Part shown: positions 1-6,481 of the stretch, piece after piece | Layout: every line of letters begins with the position of its first letter | How positions within the stretch are numbered: the first letter of the stretch is position 1 | Source of the DNA: Clostridiales bacterium | GTDB lineage: Bacteria > Bacillota > Clostridia > Oscillospirales > Ruminococcaceae | Length of the DNA: 7,212 nucleotides | Direction: 5' to 3' | Assembly (NCBI GenBank): GCA_012523875.1 | Contig: JAAYSW010000191.1 | Span: 1 to 7,212, forward strand | Translations under genes and position numbers: made by a program | The notes under the pieces: generated by a model | The model's input: only the letters and a program-made list of their open reading frames with translations | The model's database searches: none | What the model was told of the DNA's origin: nothing

Positions 1-1386
1 ACAACTGGTAGAATGATTCAATGGGTAAAACAGCGTGGTGGTATTGCAACAGCTTGCTGGCATATCAATGTTCCACAGGATTTTGATAGTTATACATTGG
101 GTGAAGAATTAGATTGGGAGAAATGCACATACAAACCTACCCCTTCATTTAACACAGCTAATTGCTTGGATAGCTCAACAAAAGAATATGCATATTTTAT
201 GGCTGCAATTGACGATTTAGCGGAACAGCTTTTAATTTTACAGGAAGAGGGTGTCCCTGTAATTCTGCGTCCTTTGCATGAGGCGGAAGGAAACAACAAT
301 ACAGACGGCTCTGGTGCATGGTTCTGGTGGGGCTCTGCTGGTGCAGATGTATATCGTGAGCTTTGGAAGTTGCTATATACAACATTAACAGAAGAGTATG
401 GCATAAACAATTGTATTTGGGAAGTAAATTTATATGATTATGCAAATTCTGCACAATGGTATCCAGGCGATGAATATGTGGATATGGTTGCATATGATAA
501 ATATGAGGGTTCTCCTTATAGATGGGGTACAAGTGCAGCAACATCAGTATTTCTTACATTGGTTAATGTAACAGGGGATACAAAGATGGTTGCATTGGCT
601 GAAAATGATACTATTCCTGATATTAATAATATGGTTAATGAGGGTGCATGGTGGTCTTACTTCTGCCCGTGGTATGGAAGCTTTATTACTGATGGCGTAT
701 TGAATACCCCAGAAATGCTAGATGAAATCTATAATAGTGAATATGTTATTACATTAGATGAGCTTCCAACTGACCTTTATGGTTATGAGCGTGGAAACAA
801 TGGCGATTGGAATGTTGAGGGAGCATATGAATGTGAAGATGGTATAGTAACTCGCAATGAGGGTACACAGATTATTGATTATAAGTATTGCTCTGGTACT
901 GGTTATGTTTATCTACAAGGTGAGGGAGATTATATCGAACAGACTGTGACTGTAGGTAAGGATGGAATATATGCCCTAAGCTATGGCTATCAGCAGAACT
1001 TTGAGAAAGCTGGAAAAACACAAGACCTTTATGTAAATGGTAAATCCGTGGGGACTGCCTTTTTCCCATATTCCATAATATTTACTGAATCAGATGCTAT
1101 TTTAGTAGAGTTAAAAGCTGGTGCTAATACTATTAGATTAGTAAGTGATGAGGGTTGGACATATCTGGATTACTTATTAGTTAATTATGTTGGAGATGAT
1201 GTTCAGATGGGGGATATCAATTTAGATGGTAGCATATCCGCTCCTGATATTAAACTTTTGAAACAACATATTGTAGATAGCAAGCCACTTAATGAAAAAC
1301 AGGCTGAATTGGCTGATTTATCTGGAGATAAGGTGCTTAATGCAATGGATTTGATACTATTGAAAAGACAGGTAATTAATCAATAG
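1..1386 (+). CDS. GH26 beta-mannanase with CBM35-like module and type I dockerin (5'-truncated)
   Basis: This is the 3' part of a secreted endo-beta-1,4-mannanase. The frame is open from base 1, so the Met codon at 13 is internal; the signal peptide and the N-terminal part of the catalytic barrel lie upstream. Numbering codons from base 1, residues 1-252 are the GH26 (beta/alpha)8 domain. RPLHE holds the probable acid/base Glu94, the WFWWG aromatic motif follows, and ALAEN holds the probable nucleophile Glu201. Both catalytic glutamates are present. Residues about 260-397 form a beta-rich CBM35/CBM6-like module (YECED near its start, AGANTIRL and LDYLLV near its end), expected to bind hemicellulose. 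Residues 404-461 are a type I dockerin with two calcium loops (D405/N407/D409/D416 and D439/S441/D443/D450), so the enzyme should plug into a cohesin-bearing scaffold. GH26 also contains rarer xylanases and lichenases, but the WFWWG motif favours mannan. A terminator follows directly. Confidence 0.93.
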   Translation, partial: TTGRMIQWVKQRGGIATACWHINVPQDFDSYTLGEELDWEKCTYKPTPSFNTANCLDSSTKEYAYFMAAIDDLAEQLLILQEEGVPVILRPLHEAEGNNNTDGSGAWFWWGSAGADVYRELWKLLYTTLTEEYGINNCIWEVNLYDYANSAQWYPGDEYVDMVAYDKYEGSPYRWGTSAATSVFLTLVNVTGDTKMVALAENDTIPDINNMVNEGAWWSYFCPWYGSFITDGVLNTPEMLDEIYNSEYVITLDELPTDLYGYERGNNGDWNVEGAYECEDGIVTRNEGTQIIDYKYCSGTGYVYLQGEGDYIEQTVTVGKDGIYALSYGYQQNFEKAGKTQDLYVNGKSVGTAFFPYSIIFTESDAILVELKAGANTIRLVSDEGWTYLDYLLVNYVGDDVQMGDINLDGSISAPDIKLLKQHIVDSKPLNEKQAELADLSGDKVLNAMDLILLKRQVINQ

Positions 1387-1411
1387 AGATATAAGAATCA
1401 ACATAAAACAC

Positions 1412-1460
1412 ACCATATGCATATGCTGTAGAAATAGGCATTTGCATATGGTTTATTTTG
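1412..1460 (+). terminator. Rho-independent terminator of the mannanase gene
   Basis: The arms 1412-1426 (ACCATATGCATATGC) and 1438-1452 (GCATTTGCATATGGT) pair over 15 bp with one internal T-T mismatch, around an 11-base loop. A T-rich tail, TTTATTTTG, follows. It starts 25 bases after the mannanase stop codon, so it most likely ends that transcript and separates it from the GH25 gene. Confidence 0.8.
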
Positions 1461-1485
1461 TCCTATAAGTATTTTTGAATAACTA

Positions 1486-1515
1486 TTTACAAGAGTAAGT
1501 GGTATATGTTAAACT
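1486..1515 (+). promoter_or_regulatory. Candidate sigma-A promoter for the GH25 gene
   Basis: A TTTACA -35 box (1486-1491) lies 18 bases before TAAACT (1510-1515), which is preceded by TG at 1507-1508 and so has the extended -10 form TGnTAnnnT. It sits between the mannanase terminator and the GH25 gene, leaving a leader of about 55 bases. The match is only moderate. TATACT at 1515-1520 is a better -10 hexamer but lacks a -35 box at the right distance. Confidence 0.42.
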
Positions 1516-1576
1516 ATACTTATGAATGTCGATATATGTTGAAATGAAAATGAAAATGGAGATGAGGCTGGTATAA

Positions 1577-2581
1577 ATGATGTATAATATTAACCTGAAA
1601 GATTTATTTAATAGGATAAAACCGATTATAGCAATTATAACCATAGTTTTACTTATTGCTACTATTATTGTGCTATCTGTTCTTTTAGCCAAAAGTGAGC
1701 AGAAATCCGTTCAAACGGCTACGAATGTGGAGGAAACAACAGAAACTACAACTTTTTATGAGGAACCCGATTTTGAGCTTTTATTTAATACAGATGATGA
1801 TGCAAAGGTATTCTTTCATGACTTTTCACTTGGAGAGGTATGGATTCCCTTGCTAAAAGATGTTCCTCTCAGTCCTTATAAGGATGAGAATTATAAGATG
1901 GTAAACGGGTTGAAGCATTATTATGAAGATGATGAATTGAAATCTATTGCAGGAATTGATGTTTCTATTCATCAGGGGGATATAAATTGGGAGAAGGTTA
2001 AAGCTGCGGGTATAGATTTTGCAATGATAAGGGTGGGATACACAGGTTATCAAACTGGCGAATCATATATAGATTCTAACTTTAAAAAAAATATAGAGGG
2101 AGCATTAAATGCAGGGCTTGATGTGGGAGCTTATTTCTTTTCACAGGCAATTAACGTTGAGGAGGCAATAAGGGAAGCAGAGCTTATGCTTGATGCTATA
2201 AAGGATTATAAGATTACATATCCAGTTGTATATGATTGGGAAGTTATTTATGATGATGAAGCTAGGACGGATGGAATGAGTGTCAATATGCTCACCAATG
2301 CAACAATTGCCTTCTGCGAAACGGTTAAATCGGCTGGCTATACACCAATGGTTTATGCGAATAGGAAACAAGCATATTTGAAACTTGATTTAAGCCGATT
2401 AAAAGATTATGATTTCTGGCTTGCTGAATATAATCCTACAACTTCATATACATATAACTACCAAATTTGGCAGTACTCAAGCACAGGAAGAATTGACGGT
2501 ATTAAAGGAGATGTGGATTTAAATATTAGTTTTATCGATTATGGTGAGAGATATAGAAAGGCTCATGGCGAGGCAAATTAA
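1577..2581 (+). CDS. Membrane-anchored GH25 lysozyme (N-acetylmuramidase)
   Basis: The 334-residue protein is predicted to cut the beta-1,4 bond after N-acetylmuramic acid in peptidoglycan. A short positively charged N-terminus is followed by one hydrophobic segment (about residues 15-38) with no clear cleavage site, so it is probably a type II membrane protein with its enzyme outside. Residues 39-80 are a Thr/Glu/Asp-rich stalk. The GH25 barrel runs from about 124 to 323. It has GIDVSIHQG with Asp128, YDWE with Asp220 and Glu222 (the DxE catalytic pair), a VYAN motif, WQYSSTG at 298-304, and DVDLN with Asp314. All expected acidic residues are present. Two ATG codons stand in tandem at 1577 and 1580; GAGG at 1564-1567 is 9 bases from the first, which favours 1577. 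There is no good terminator before the next gene. Its role (wall remodelling, growth or defence) cannot be told from sequence. Confidence 0.93.
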   Translation: MMYNINLKDLFNRIKPIIAIITIVLLIATIIVLSVLLAKSEQKSVQTATNVEETTETTTFYEEPDFELLFNTDDDAKVFFHDFSLGEVWIPLLKDVPLSPYKDENYKMVNGLKHYYEDDELKSIAGIDVSIHQGDINWEKVKAAGIDFAMIRVGYTGYQTGESYIDSNFKKNIEGALNAGLDVGAYFFSQAINVEEAIREAELMLDAIKDYKITYPVVYDWEVIYDDEARTDGMSVNMLTNATIAFCETVKSAGYTPMVYANRKQAYLKLDLSRLKDYDFWLAEYNPTTSYTYNYQIWQYSSTGRIDGIKGDVDLNISFIDYGERYRKAHGEAN

Positions 2582-2606
2582 TATAGAAATAATATTATAA
2601 AATGGA

Positions 2607-2635
2607 TTGATTTTTAGGGGTGTTTAGGATATAAT
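2607..2635 (+). promoter_or_regulatory. Sigma-A promoter for the HD-domain gene
   Basis: TTGATT (2607-2612) and a perfect TATAAT (2630-2635) are separated by exactly 17 bases. The predicted start near 2642 leaves a leader of about 27 bases that contains the ribosome binding site GGGG (2655-2658). The HD gene is therefore likely transcribed on its own, in addition to any read-through from the GH25 gene. Confidence 0.75.
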
Positions 2636-2668
2636 ATTTACAAATAGATGTAAAGGGGAAATGTAATT

Positions 2669-3217
2669 ATGTTGAGGGCAATTGCTTCTAAAATTGACAT
2701 ATTAGATAAAAAAAACAGTATAGCTCTTGAATATCATAGTTATGTGGAAAGCTTAATAAATAACTCTTTTGTATTACAAATGAAATTATATATTCAACAC
2801 GGCTCAACTACTTGTTACCAGCATTGCATTAATGTTTCTTATTATAGTTATAGATTTTGTAGATTATTAAAATTATTTAATTTCGATATAAAATCAGTGG
2901 TTAGGGCAGGGCTTTTACATGACTTTTTTCTCTATGATTGGCATAACAAAAAAAGAGAAAAGGGGAGTAAATTACATGGATTTAGCCATTCGCAAATAGC
3001 ACTTGAGAATGCAAAACTTCATTTTGAACTCAATGATTGTGAATGTGATATTATACTTAAGCATATGTTCCCTTTAAACATACAACCTCCAAAGTATAAG
3101 GAAGCTATGGTTGTGGTTTTGGTTGATAAGTATTGTGCAATATTAGAAACTGCTTATTCAATCTTAACATCATTTGTTAGTTTATTTAAAAAGAGAAAGA
3201 CCAATGAAGTGGTATAA
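2669..3217 (+). CDS. HD-domain protein, putative metal-dependent phosphohydrolase
   Basis: The 182-residue protein has the HD-superfamily metal-ligand pattern: His52 (in YQHCINV), the doublet His84-Asp85 (in LLHDFFLYDWH), histidines at 103 and 107 (HGFSH), His132 (LKHMFP), and Asp153 (LVDKY). This is the order expected of a catalytically competent HD phosphohydrolase. The HGSTT, LLHDFFLYDWH and PPKYKE segments resemble a small stand-alone HD family common in Clostridia that has no assigned substrate, to my knowledge; that resemblance is from memory. It has no signal peptide and no clear membrane segment, so it should be cytoplasmic. The C-terminal tail is lysine-rich. The start at 2669 is supported by AAAGGGG at 2652-2658, 10 bases upstream. 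It has its own promoter and terminator, so the neighbours say little about its role. Nucleotide or phosphate-ester hydrolysis is the family-level expectation only. Confidence 0.85.
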   Translation: MLRAIASKIDILDKKNSIALEYHSYVESLINNSFVLQMKLYIQHGSTTCYQHCINVSYYSYRFCRLLKLFNFDIKSVVRAGLLHDFFLYDWHNKKREKGSKLHGFSHSQIALENAKLHFELNDCECDIILKHMFPLNIQPPKYKEAMVVVLVDKYCAILETAYSILTSFVSLFKKRKTNEVV

Positions 3218-3242
3218 AAATATAAATTAGCACCATTATATT

Positions 3243-3280
3243 AAAGAGTGAATTCTATGTTAAACAAATTCACTTTTTTT
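3243..3280 (+). terminator. Rho-independent terminator of the HD-domain gene
   Basis: AGTGAATT (3247-3254) pairs perfectly with AATTCACT (3267-3274) around a 12-base loop. The stem can extend outward as A-run 3243-3245 with the T-run, and a tract of seven T (3274-3280) follows. The AAA on the left and the T-run on the right mean it could also work weakly on the minus strand, although no minus-strand gene is seen here. Confidence 0.87.
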
Positions 3281-3404
3281 ATTTATAATAATGCCTTTTG
3301 AGAGAATTATCTTATCGGAAAGGGACAAAAGAAAGTGCTTTTTATAATAAACTTTGATTTACGGGTTAATTGGCGGGTTTTATTTTTAAAGGATTGAATT
3401 GTTG

Positions 3405-3433
3405 TTGAAATTATTGTGAAAATGATGTATAAT
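3405..3433 (+). promoter_or_regulatory. Sigma-A promoter for the hybrid kinase gene
   Basis: TTGAAA (3405-3410), a 17-base spacer and TATAAT (3428-3433) make a near-consensus promoter. The start point is expected near 3440, giving a leader of about 30 bases with the strong Shine-Dalgarno AGGGAGG at 3456-3462. An AT-rich run (about 3379-3390) upstream might act as an UP element. The same hexamers and spacing precede trmL. Confidence 0.8.
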
Positions 3434-3469
3434 TATTAGGTGGTATAAATTATTTAGGGAGGTTATTAA

Positions 3470-5740
3470 ATGGGTGATTATAAGCAAGGAGAAATTCATT
3501 TTGTAGATAGGCTTACAAAACTAAATAATATTTCTACTGCACAGACCTTAATAAAAAGGCACCTATTAAAAAAGCCATCAGATGAAATAAGTTATTTATT
3601 GGCTGTAAGTATTGATAACCTACCTCCAATTAACGACACTTATGGGCATATGTTCGGTGATGCTGTTATTAAGGATGTAGCTTCTATTTTTCGTGATGTT
3701 ACTGATGAAAATGATGTCATAGCTCGTGTAAATGGTGTTGAATTTGTAATATATCTTACAAAATCGGATGAAAAACGTGCTGGGGAAGTATCCTCTAAGA
3801 TTTGTGATAAAGTTAAAGAGATTTATGTTGGTGAGAATAAAAATATAAAGGTTTCATGTAGCATTGGCATTGCAGATACATTGCTTACTGAGGATTTCGA
3901 TGGATTAATCAAATCAGCAGAGATTGCAATGTATAGCATTATAGAGGCTGGTGGAGATGGGATTAAATTTTATGAGGGGGATGTAGTTTTATCTTCAAAG
4001 GATATCTCCTTCCTAAGCTTGAAAAATTTGGTTGAGCAGGATACGCATATTGAAAATGAATATGATATTGTTTCTTTTGCCTTTGATGTCCTTGAAAAAA
4101 CAAAGGATATACGAAGTGCAATCAATATACTTATATCCAGAATTGGAAAGGATTTTGCACTTAGTCGTGTGGTTATAGTGGAAATCAATTTTGAACTGCT
4201 TAGTAGCACTATAACTTACCGATGGGATAGAAAATCAAGCCCATTAAGGGATAATATTGTTACTGCTATTTCACATGATGAAGTGGCTATATTAGTCGAT
4301 AAATTTGATGCTAGTGGATTTTTTTCAGTTACTAAAAAAGATGAGGAAAGCGTAGATGGCTTTTCAATGTTTTCTGATTCAGATATTGGAACGCAATTTT
4401 ACTATGCTATTTATGATAGTGGGGTTTTAAAGGGTGCAATTATTTATGAGAGTAATGAGCTAGATAGAAACTGGCGTAGAGATACTAATCAAGTTCTTCG
4501 TGAAGTTTCAAAAATTATTTCTACTTATATAAATAAAAAGAATGCAGACCTTGCAAGTAAAGCTAAAACGGAATTCTTATCAAGGATGTCGCATGAAATT
4601 CGTACCCCAATGAATGCGATAATTGGAATGGTTAACATTGCTAAAAACTTCACTGATGATAAGGATAAAGTTATTGATTGCCTTGACAAAATAGATTCCT
4701 CAACAAAATATCTGCTTTCTCTAATTAATGATATATTGGATACATCAAGGATTGAAAGCGGTAAGATGAATATAAATAATGAACCTTTTAATATAAATAA
4801 ATTAATTAGGGATTTGAAGATTCTTACCATGCCACAAGCAGAGGAGAGGAAAATTAATTTTGAATTTATTAAAATGTATGAGGACACATCGTTTATCGGG
4901 GACGAATTGCGATTAAATCAAGTGCTTGTGAATATTATTGGTAATTCACTGAAGTTTACAGCCGAAGGAGGAGATGTAATCCTCAAGATTGAACAGGTTG
5001 AAACTGATGAGGATTTTGCTGTATTAAGATTTTCTGTAAAGGATACGGGCATAGGAATTAGTCAGGATAATATTACACGTATTTTTCAGGCATTTGAACA
5101 AGCTGAAAATAATACTGCAAGGCGTTTTGGTGGAACAGGTTTAGGGTTATCCATTAGTAGCAATCTTGTTAAGATGATGGGTGGTACACTAGAGGTAAAA
5201 AGCAAGGAAAATGAAGGCTCAGAGTTTTACTTTAGCCTTAAATTAAAAAAGAATTTAGAGCAACTGAAGGATAATGACGAAAATAATTATGAATCTGCTA
5301 CTCAAACTATAAAATATGATTTTTCAGGAAAGAGGATGCTCCTAGTCGAAGATAATGATCTTAACTTTGAGATAGCAAAAACCATACTCGAAATGTCAGG
5401 GTTTATTGTTGAACCTGCTTTTGATGGCAAGGAAGCAACTGAGATGTTTGCTAAATCTGAATTATTTTATTATGATGCGATATTAATGGATGTTCGTATG
5501 CCTATTATGAATGGTTTGGAGGCTACACATGAGATTCGTATGATGGATAGGGAGGATGCAACGATTGTTCCTATAATAGCTATGACGGCTAATGCATTTG
5601 ATGAGGACGGAAAAAAATCAATTGAATGTGGAATGGATGGTCATCTCTCAAAGCCGATAGATATAAACCAACTCTATATAGCTTTAAATAAGGCTATAAA
5701 TCGAAGTTCGGATAATAAGAGGTTAAAATATAAATTATAA
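3470..5740 (+). CDS. Hybrid sensor histidine kinase: degenerate GGDEF, GAF-like, HisKA, HATPase_c, REC
   Basis: The 756-residue protein has no membrane segment, so it is a cytoplasmic sensor. Residues about 12-170 are a GGDEF fold with Asp49, INDTYGHMFGD (54-64) and the late SIGIA strand. The signature itself reads NGVEF (88-92) and the I-site RxxD is absent, so cyclase activity is unlikely. Residues about 195-355 look GAF-like, by position and pattern only. HisKA follows (SHEIRTP, phospho-accepting His375), then HATPase_c with Asn492 (N box), DTGIGI (525-530), the FEQAE segment and GGTGLGL (554-560). The C-terminal receiver (621-745) has Glu627/Asp628, phospho-accepting Asp674, Thr706 and Lys728. 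All kinase and receiver key residues are intact. The expected phosphate path is His375 to Asp674, then to an HPt protein not in this window. AGGGAGG 7 bases upstream fixes the start. No target gene adjoins it, so it is an orphan here and its signal is unknown. Confidence 0.93.
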   Translation: MGDYKQGEIHFVDRLTKLNNISTAQTLIKRHLLKKPSDEISYLLAVSIDNLPPINDTYGHMFGDAVIKDVASIFRDVTDENDVIARVNGVEFVIYLTKSDEKRAGEVSSKICDKVKEIYVGENKNIKVSCSIGIADTLLTEDFDGLIKSAEIAMYSIIEAGGDGIKFYEGDVVLSSKDISFLSLKNLVEQDTHIENEYDIVSFAFDVLEKTKDIRSAINILISRIGKDFALSRVVIVEINFELLSSTITYRWDRKSSPLRDNIVTAISHDEVAILVDKFDASGFFSVTKKDEESVDGFSMFSDSDIGTQFYYAIYDSGVLKGAIIYESNELDRNWRRDTNQVLREVSKIISTYINKKNADLASKAKTEFLSRMSHEIRTPMNAIIGMVNIAKNFTDDKDKVIDCLDKIDSSTKYLLSLINDILDTSRIESGKMNINNEPFNINKLIRDLKILTMPQAEERKINFEFIKMYEDTSFIGDELRLNQVLVNIIGNSLKFTAEGGDVILKIEQVETDEDFAVLRFSVKDTGIGISQDNITRIFQAFEQAENNTARRFGGTGLGLSISSNLVKMMGGTLEVKSKENEGSEFYFSLKLKKNLEQLKDNDENNYESATQTIKYDFSGKRMLLVEDNDLNFEIAKTILEMSGFIVEPAFDGKEATEMFAKSELFYYDAILMDVRMPIMNGLEATHEIRMMDREDATIVPIIAMTANAFDEDGKKSIECGMDGHLSKPIDINQLYIALNKAINRSSDNKRLKYKL

Positions 5741-5748
5741 TAAAATAT

Positions 5749-5791
5749 AGAAGCTCTTGATTTATTTTTTATGACAAAATCAGGAGCTTTT
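5749..5791 (+). terminator. Probable terminator hairpin after the hybrid kinase gene
   Basis: AAGCTCTTGATTT (5751-5763) pairs with AAATCAGGAGCTT (5777-5789) over 13 bp with one G-U wobble, around a 13-base loop; two more pairs are possible at the base. It begins about 10 bases after the stop codon, as expected of a terminator. The T tail is short (TTTT, 5788-5791), so termination may be incomplete. Confidence 0.65.
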
Positions 5792-5877
5792 CAATATAGC
5801 AATGTAGCATATACTATAACAAAAGATATTAATAAATATTGTTAAAGTTTATATTGTTATTTTTTATAATTATTGCA

Positions 5878-5906
5878 TTGAAAAATTGTAAGATTAATGA
5901 TATAAT
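5878..5906 (+). promoter_or_regulatory. Sigma-A promoter for trmL-degV
   Basis: TTGAAA (5878-5883), a 17-base spacer and TATAAT (5901-5906) make a near-consensus promoter, about 32 bases of leader ahead of trmL. The 80 bases upstream are almost pure A+T, which would suit an UP element. No operator or riboswitch is recognisable in the leader. Confidence 0.8.
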
Positions 5907-5944
5907 GATAGAATGGATATACTAGAGAGTCTTGGAGATGTTAT

Positions 5945-6445
5945 ATGGTGTATAGATTAAATATTGTATTGGTTGAGCCGCGGATTCCGCAAAATGTTGG
6001 GAATATAGCTCGTACTTGTGCCGTAACAGGAGCATCGCTTCATTTAATTAAACCCTTCGCTTTTGAGATAGATGATAAACATTTAAAGCGTGCAGGGCTT
6101 GATTATTGGGATAAACTCGATATTAGATATTATGATGGGCTTAAAGATTTCTTTGAAAAAAATAATGGAGAATGTTTTTATTTTACAACAAAGGGAAAAA
6201 ATGTACATAGTGATGTTTTATATCCTAATGATGCATATATAATTTTCGGCAGGGAGGATCAAGGGCTTCCTGAGGATTTGCTCTTTAAAAATAAGGATAA
6301 TTGCATTAGGATACCTATGAAGCAAGAACTTAGAAGCCTTAATTTATCAAATTCTGTTGCGATTGCCACCTATGAGATTCTTAGGCAATGGGACTATCCT
6401 GACTTAACAAGGCAGGGTAATCTTGTTCGATATGAGTGGGATTGA
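5945..6445 (+). CDS. trmL: tRNA (cytidine/uridine(34)-2'-O)-methyltransferase TrmL
   Basis: This SPOUT-class methyltransferase is expected to use S-adenosylmethionine to methylate the 2'-O of the wobble nucleotide 34 in leucine tRNAs, as known for E. coli TrmL (YibK). The 166-residue length is typical of the single-domain TrmL type, with no added RNA-binding domain. Motif 1 is EPRIPQNVGNIART (11-24). RAGLDYW (49-55) follows. Motif 2 is IIFGREDQGLPE (99-110), and motif 3 is IPM plus SLNLSNSVAIATYE (131-144). Motifs 2 and 3 form the trefoil-knot cofactor site, and the protein should act as a dimer. GGAG at 5934-5937, 7 bases upstream, sets the start. It has its own promoter and lies 36 bases before a DegV-family gene with no terminator between, so the two are probably co-transcribed. 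The older label cspR, sometimes used for Bacillus homologues, refers to the same family. Confidence 0.95.
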   Translation: MVYRLNIVLVEPRIPQNVGNIARTCAVTGASLHLIKPFAFEIDDKHLKRAGLDYWDKLDIRYYDGLKDFFEKNNGECFYFTTKGKNVHSDVLYPNDAYIIFGREDQGLPEDLLFKNKDNCIRIPMKQELRSLNLSNSVAIATYEILRQWDYPDLTRQGNLVRYEWD

Positions 6446-6481
6446 TTTTAAATAAATTTTAATTATGAGGGGGAATTTTAG

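Noticed and set aside
13..15. ATG at 13 as the true start of the mannanase
   Set aside because: The frame is open to base 1, there is no ribosome binding site, and the protein would lack a signal peptide and the first part of the GH26 barrel.
90..544. Two overlapping minus-strand open frames opposite the mannanase gene
   Set aside because: They are antisense to a clear GH26 catalytic domain, show no family motif and have no ribosome binding site; they are shadows of the real gene.
2589..2598. Palindrome ATAATATTAT after the GH25 gene as a terminator
   Set aside because: It is a short, pure A+T palindrome without a stable stem or T tail.
3281..3404. Possible riboswitch or operator in the gap before the hybrid kinase gene, with a repeated CGGGTT (3362-3367, 3374-3379)
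   Set aside because: This segment lies upstream of the promoter, so it is not in the leader RNA. No c-di-GMP or other riboswitch core is visible, and a six-base repeat alone is weak.
4525..4887. Minus-strand open frame of 120 codons opposite the HisKA region
   Set aside because: It is antisense to well-conserved kinase motifs, and its hydrophobic composition follows from the AT-rich coding strand; there is no start signal.
5810..5815. TATACT as a -10 box of a second trmL promoter
   Set aside because: No -35-like hexamer stands 16-18 bases upstream; that position falls in the hairpin of the preceding terminator.
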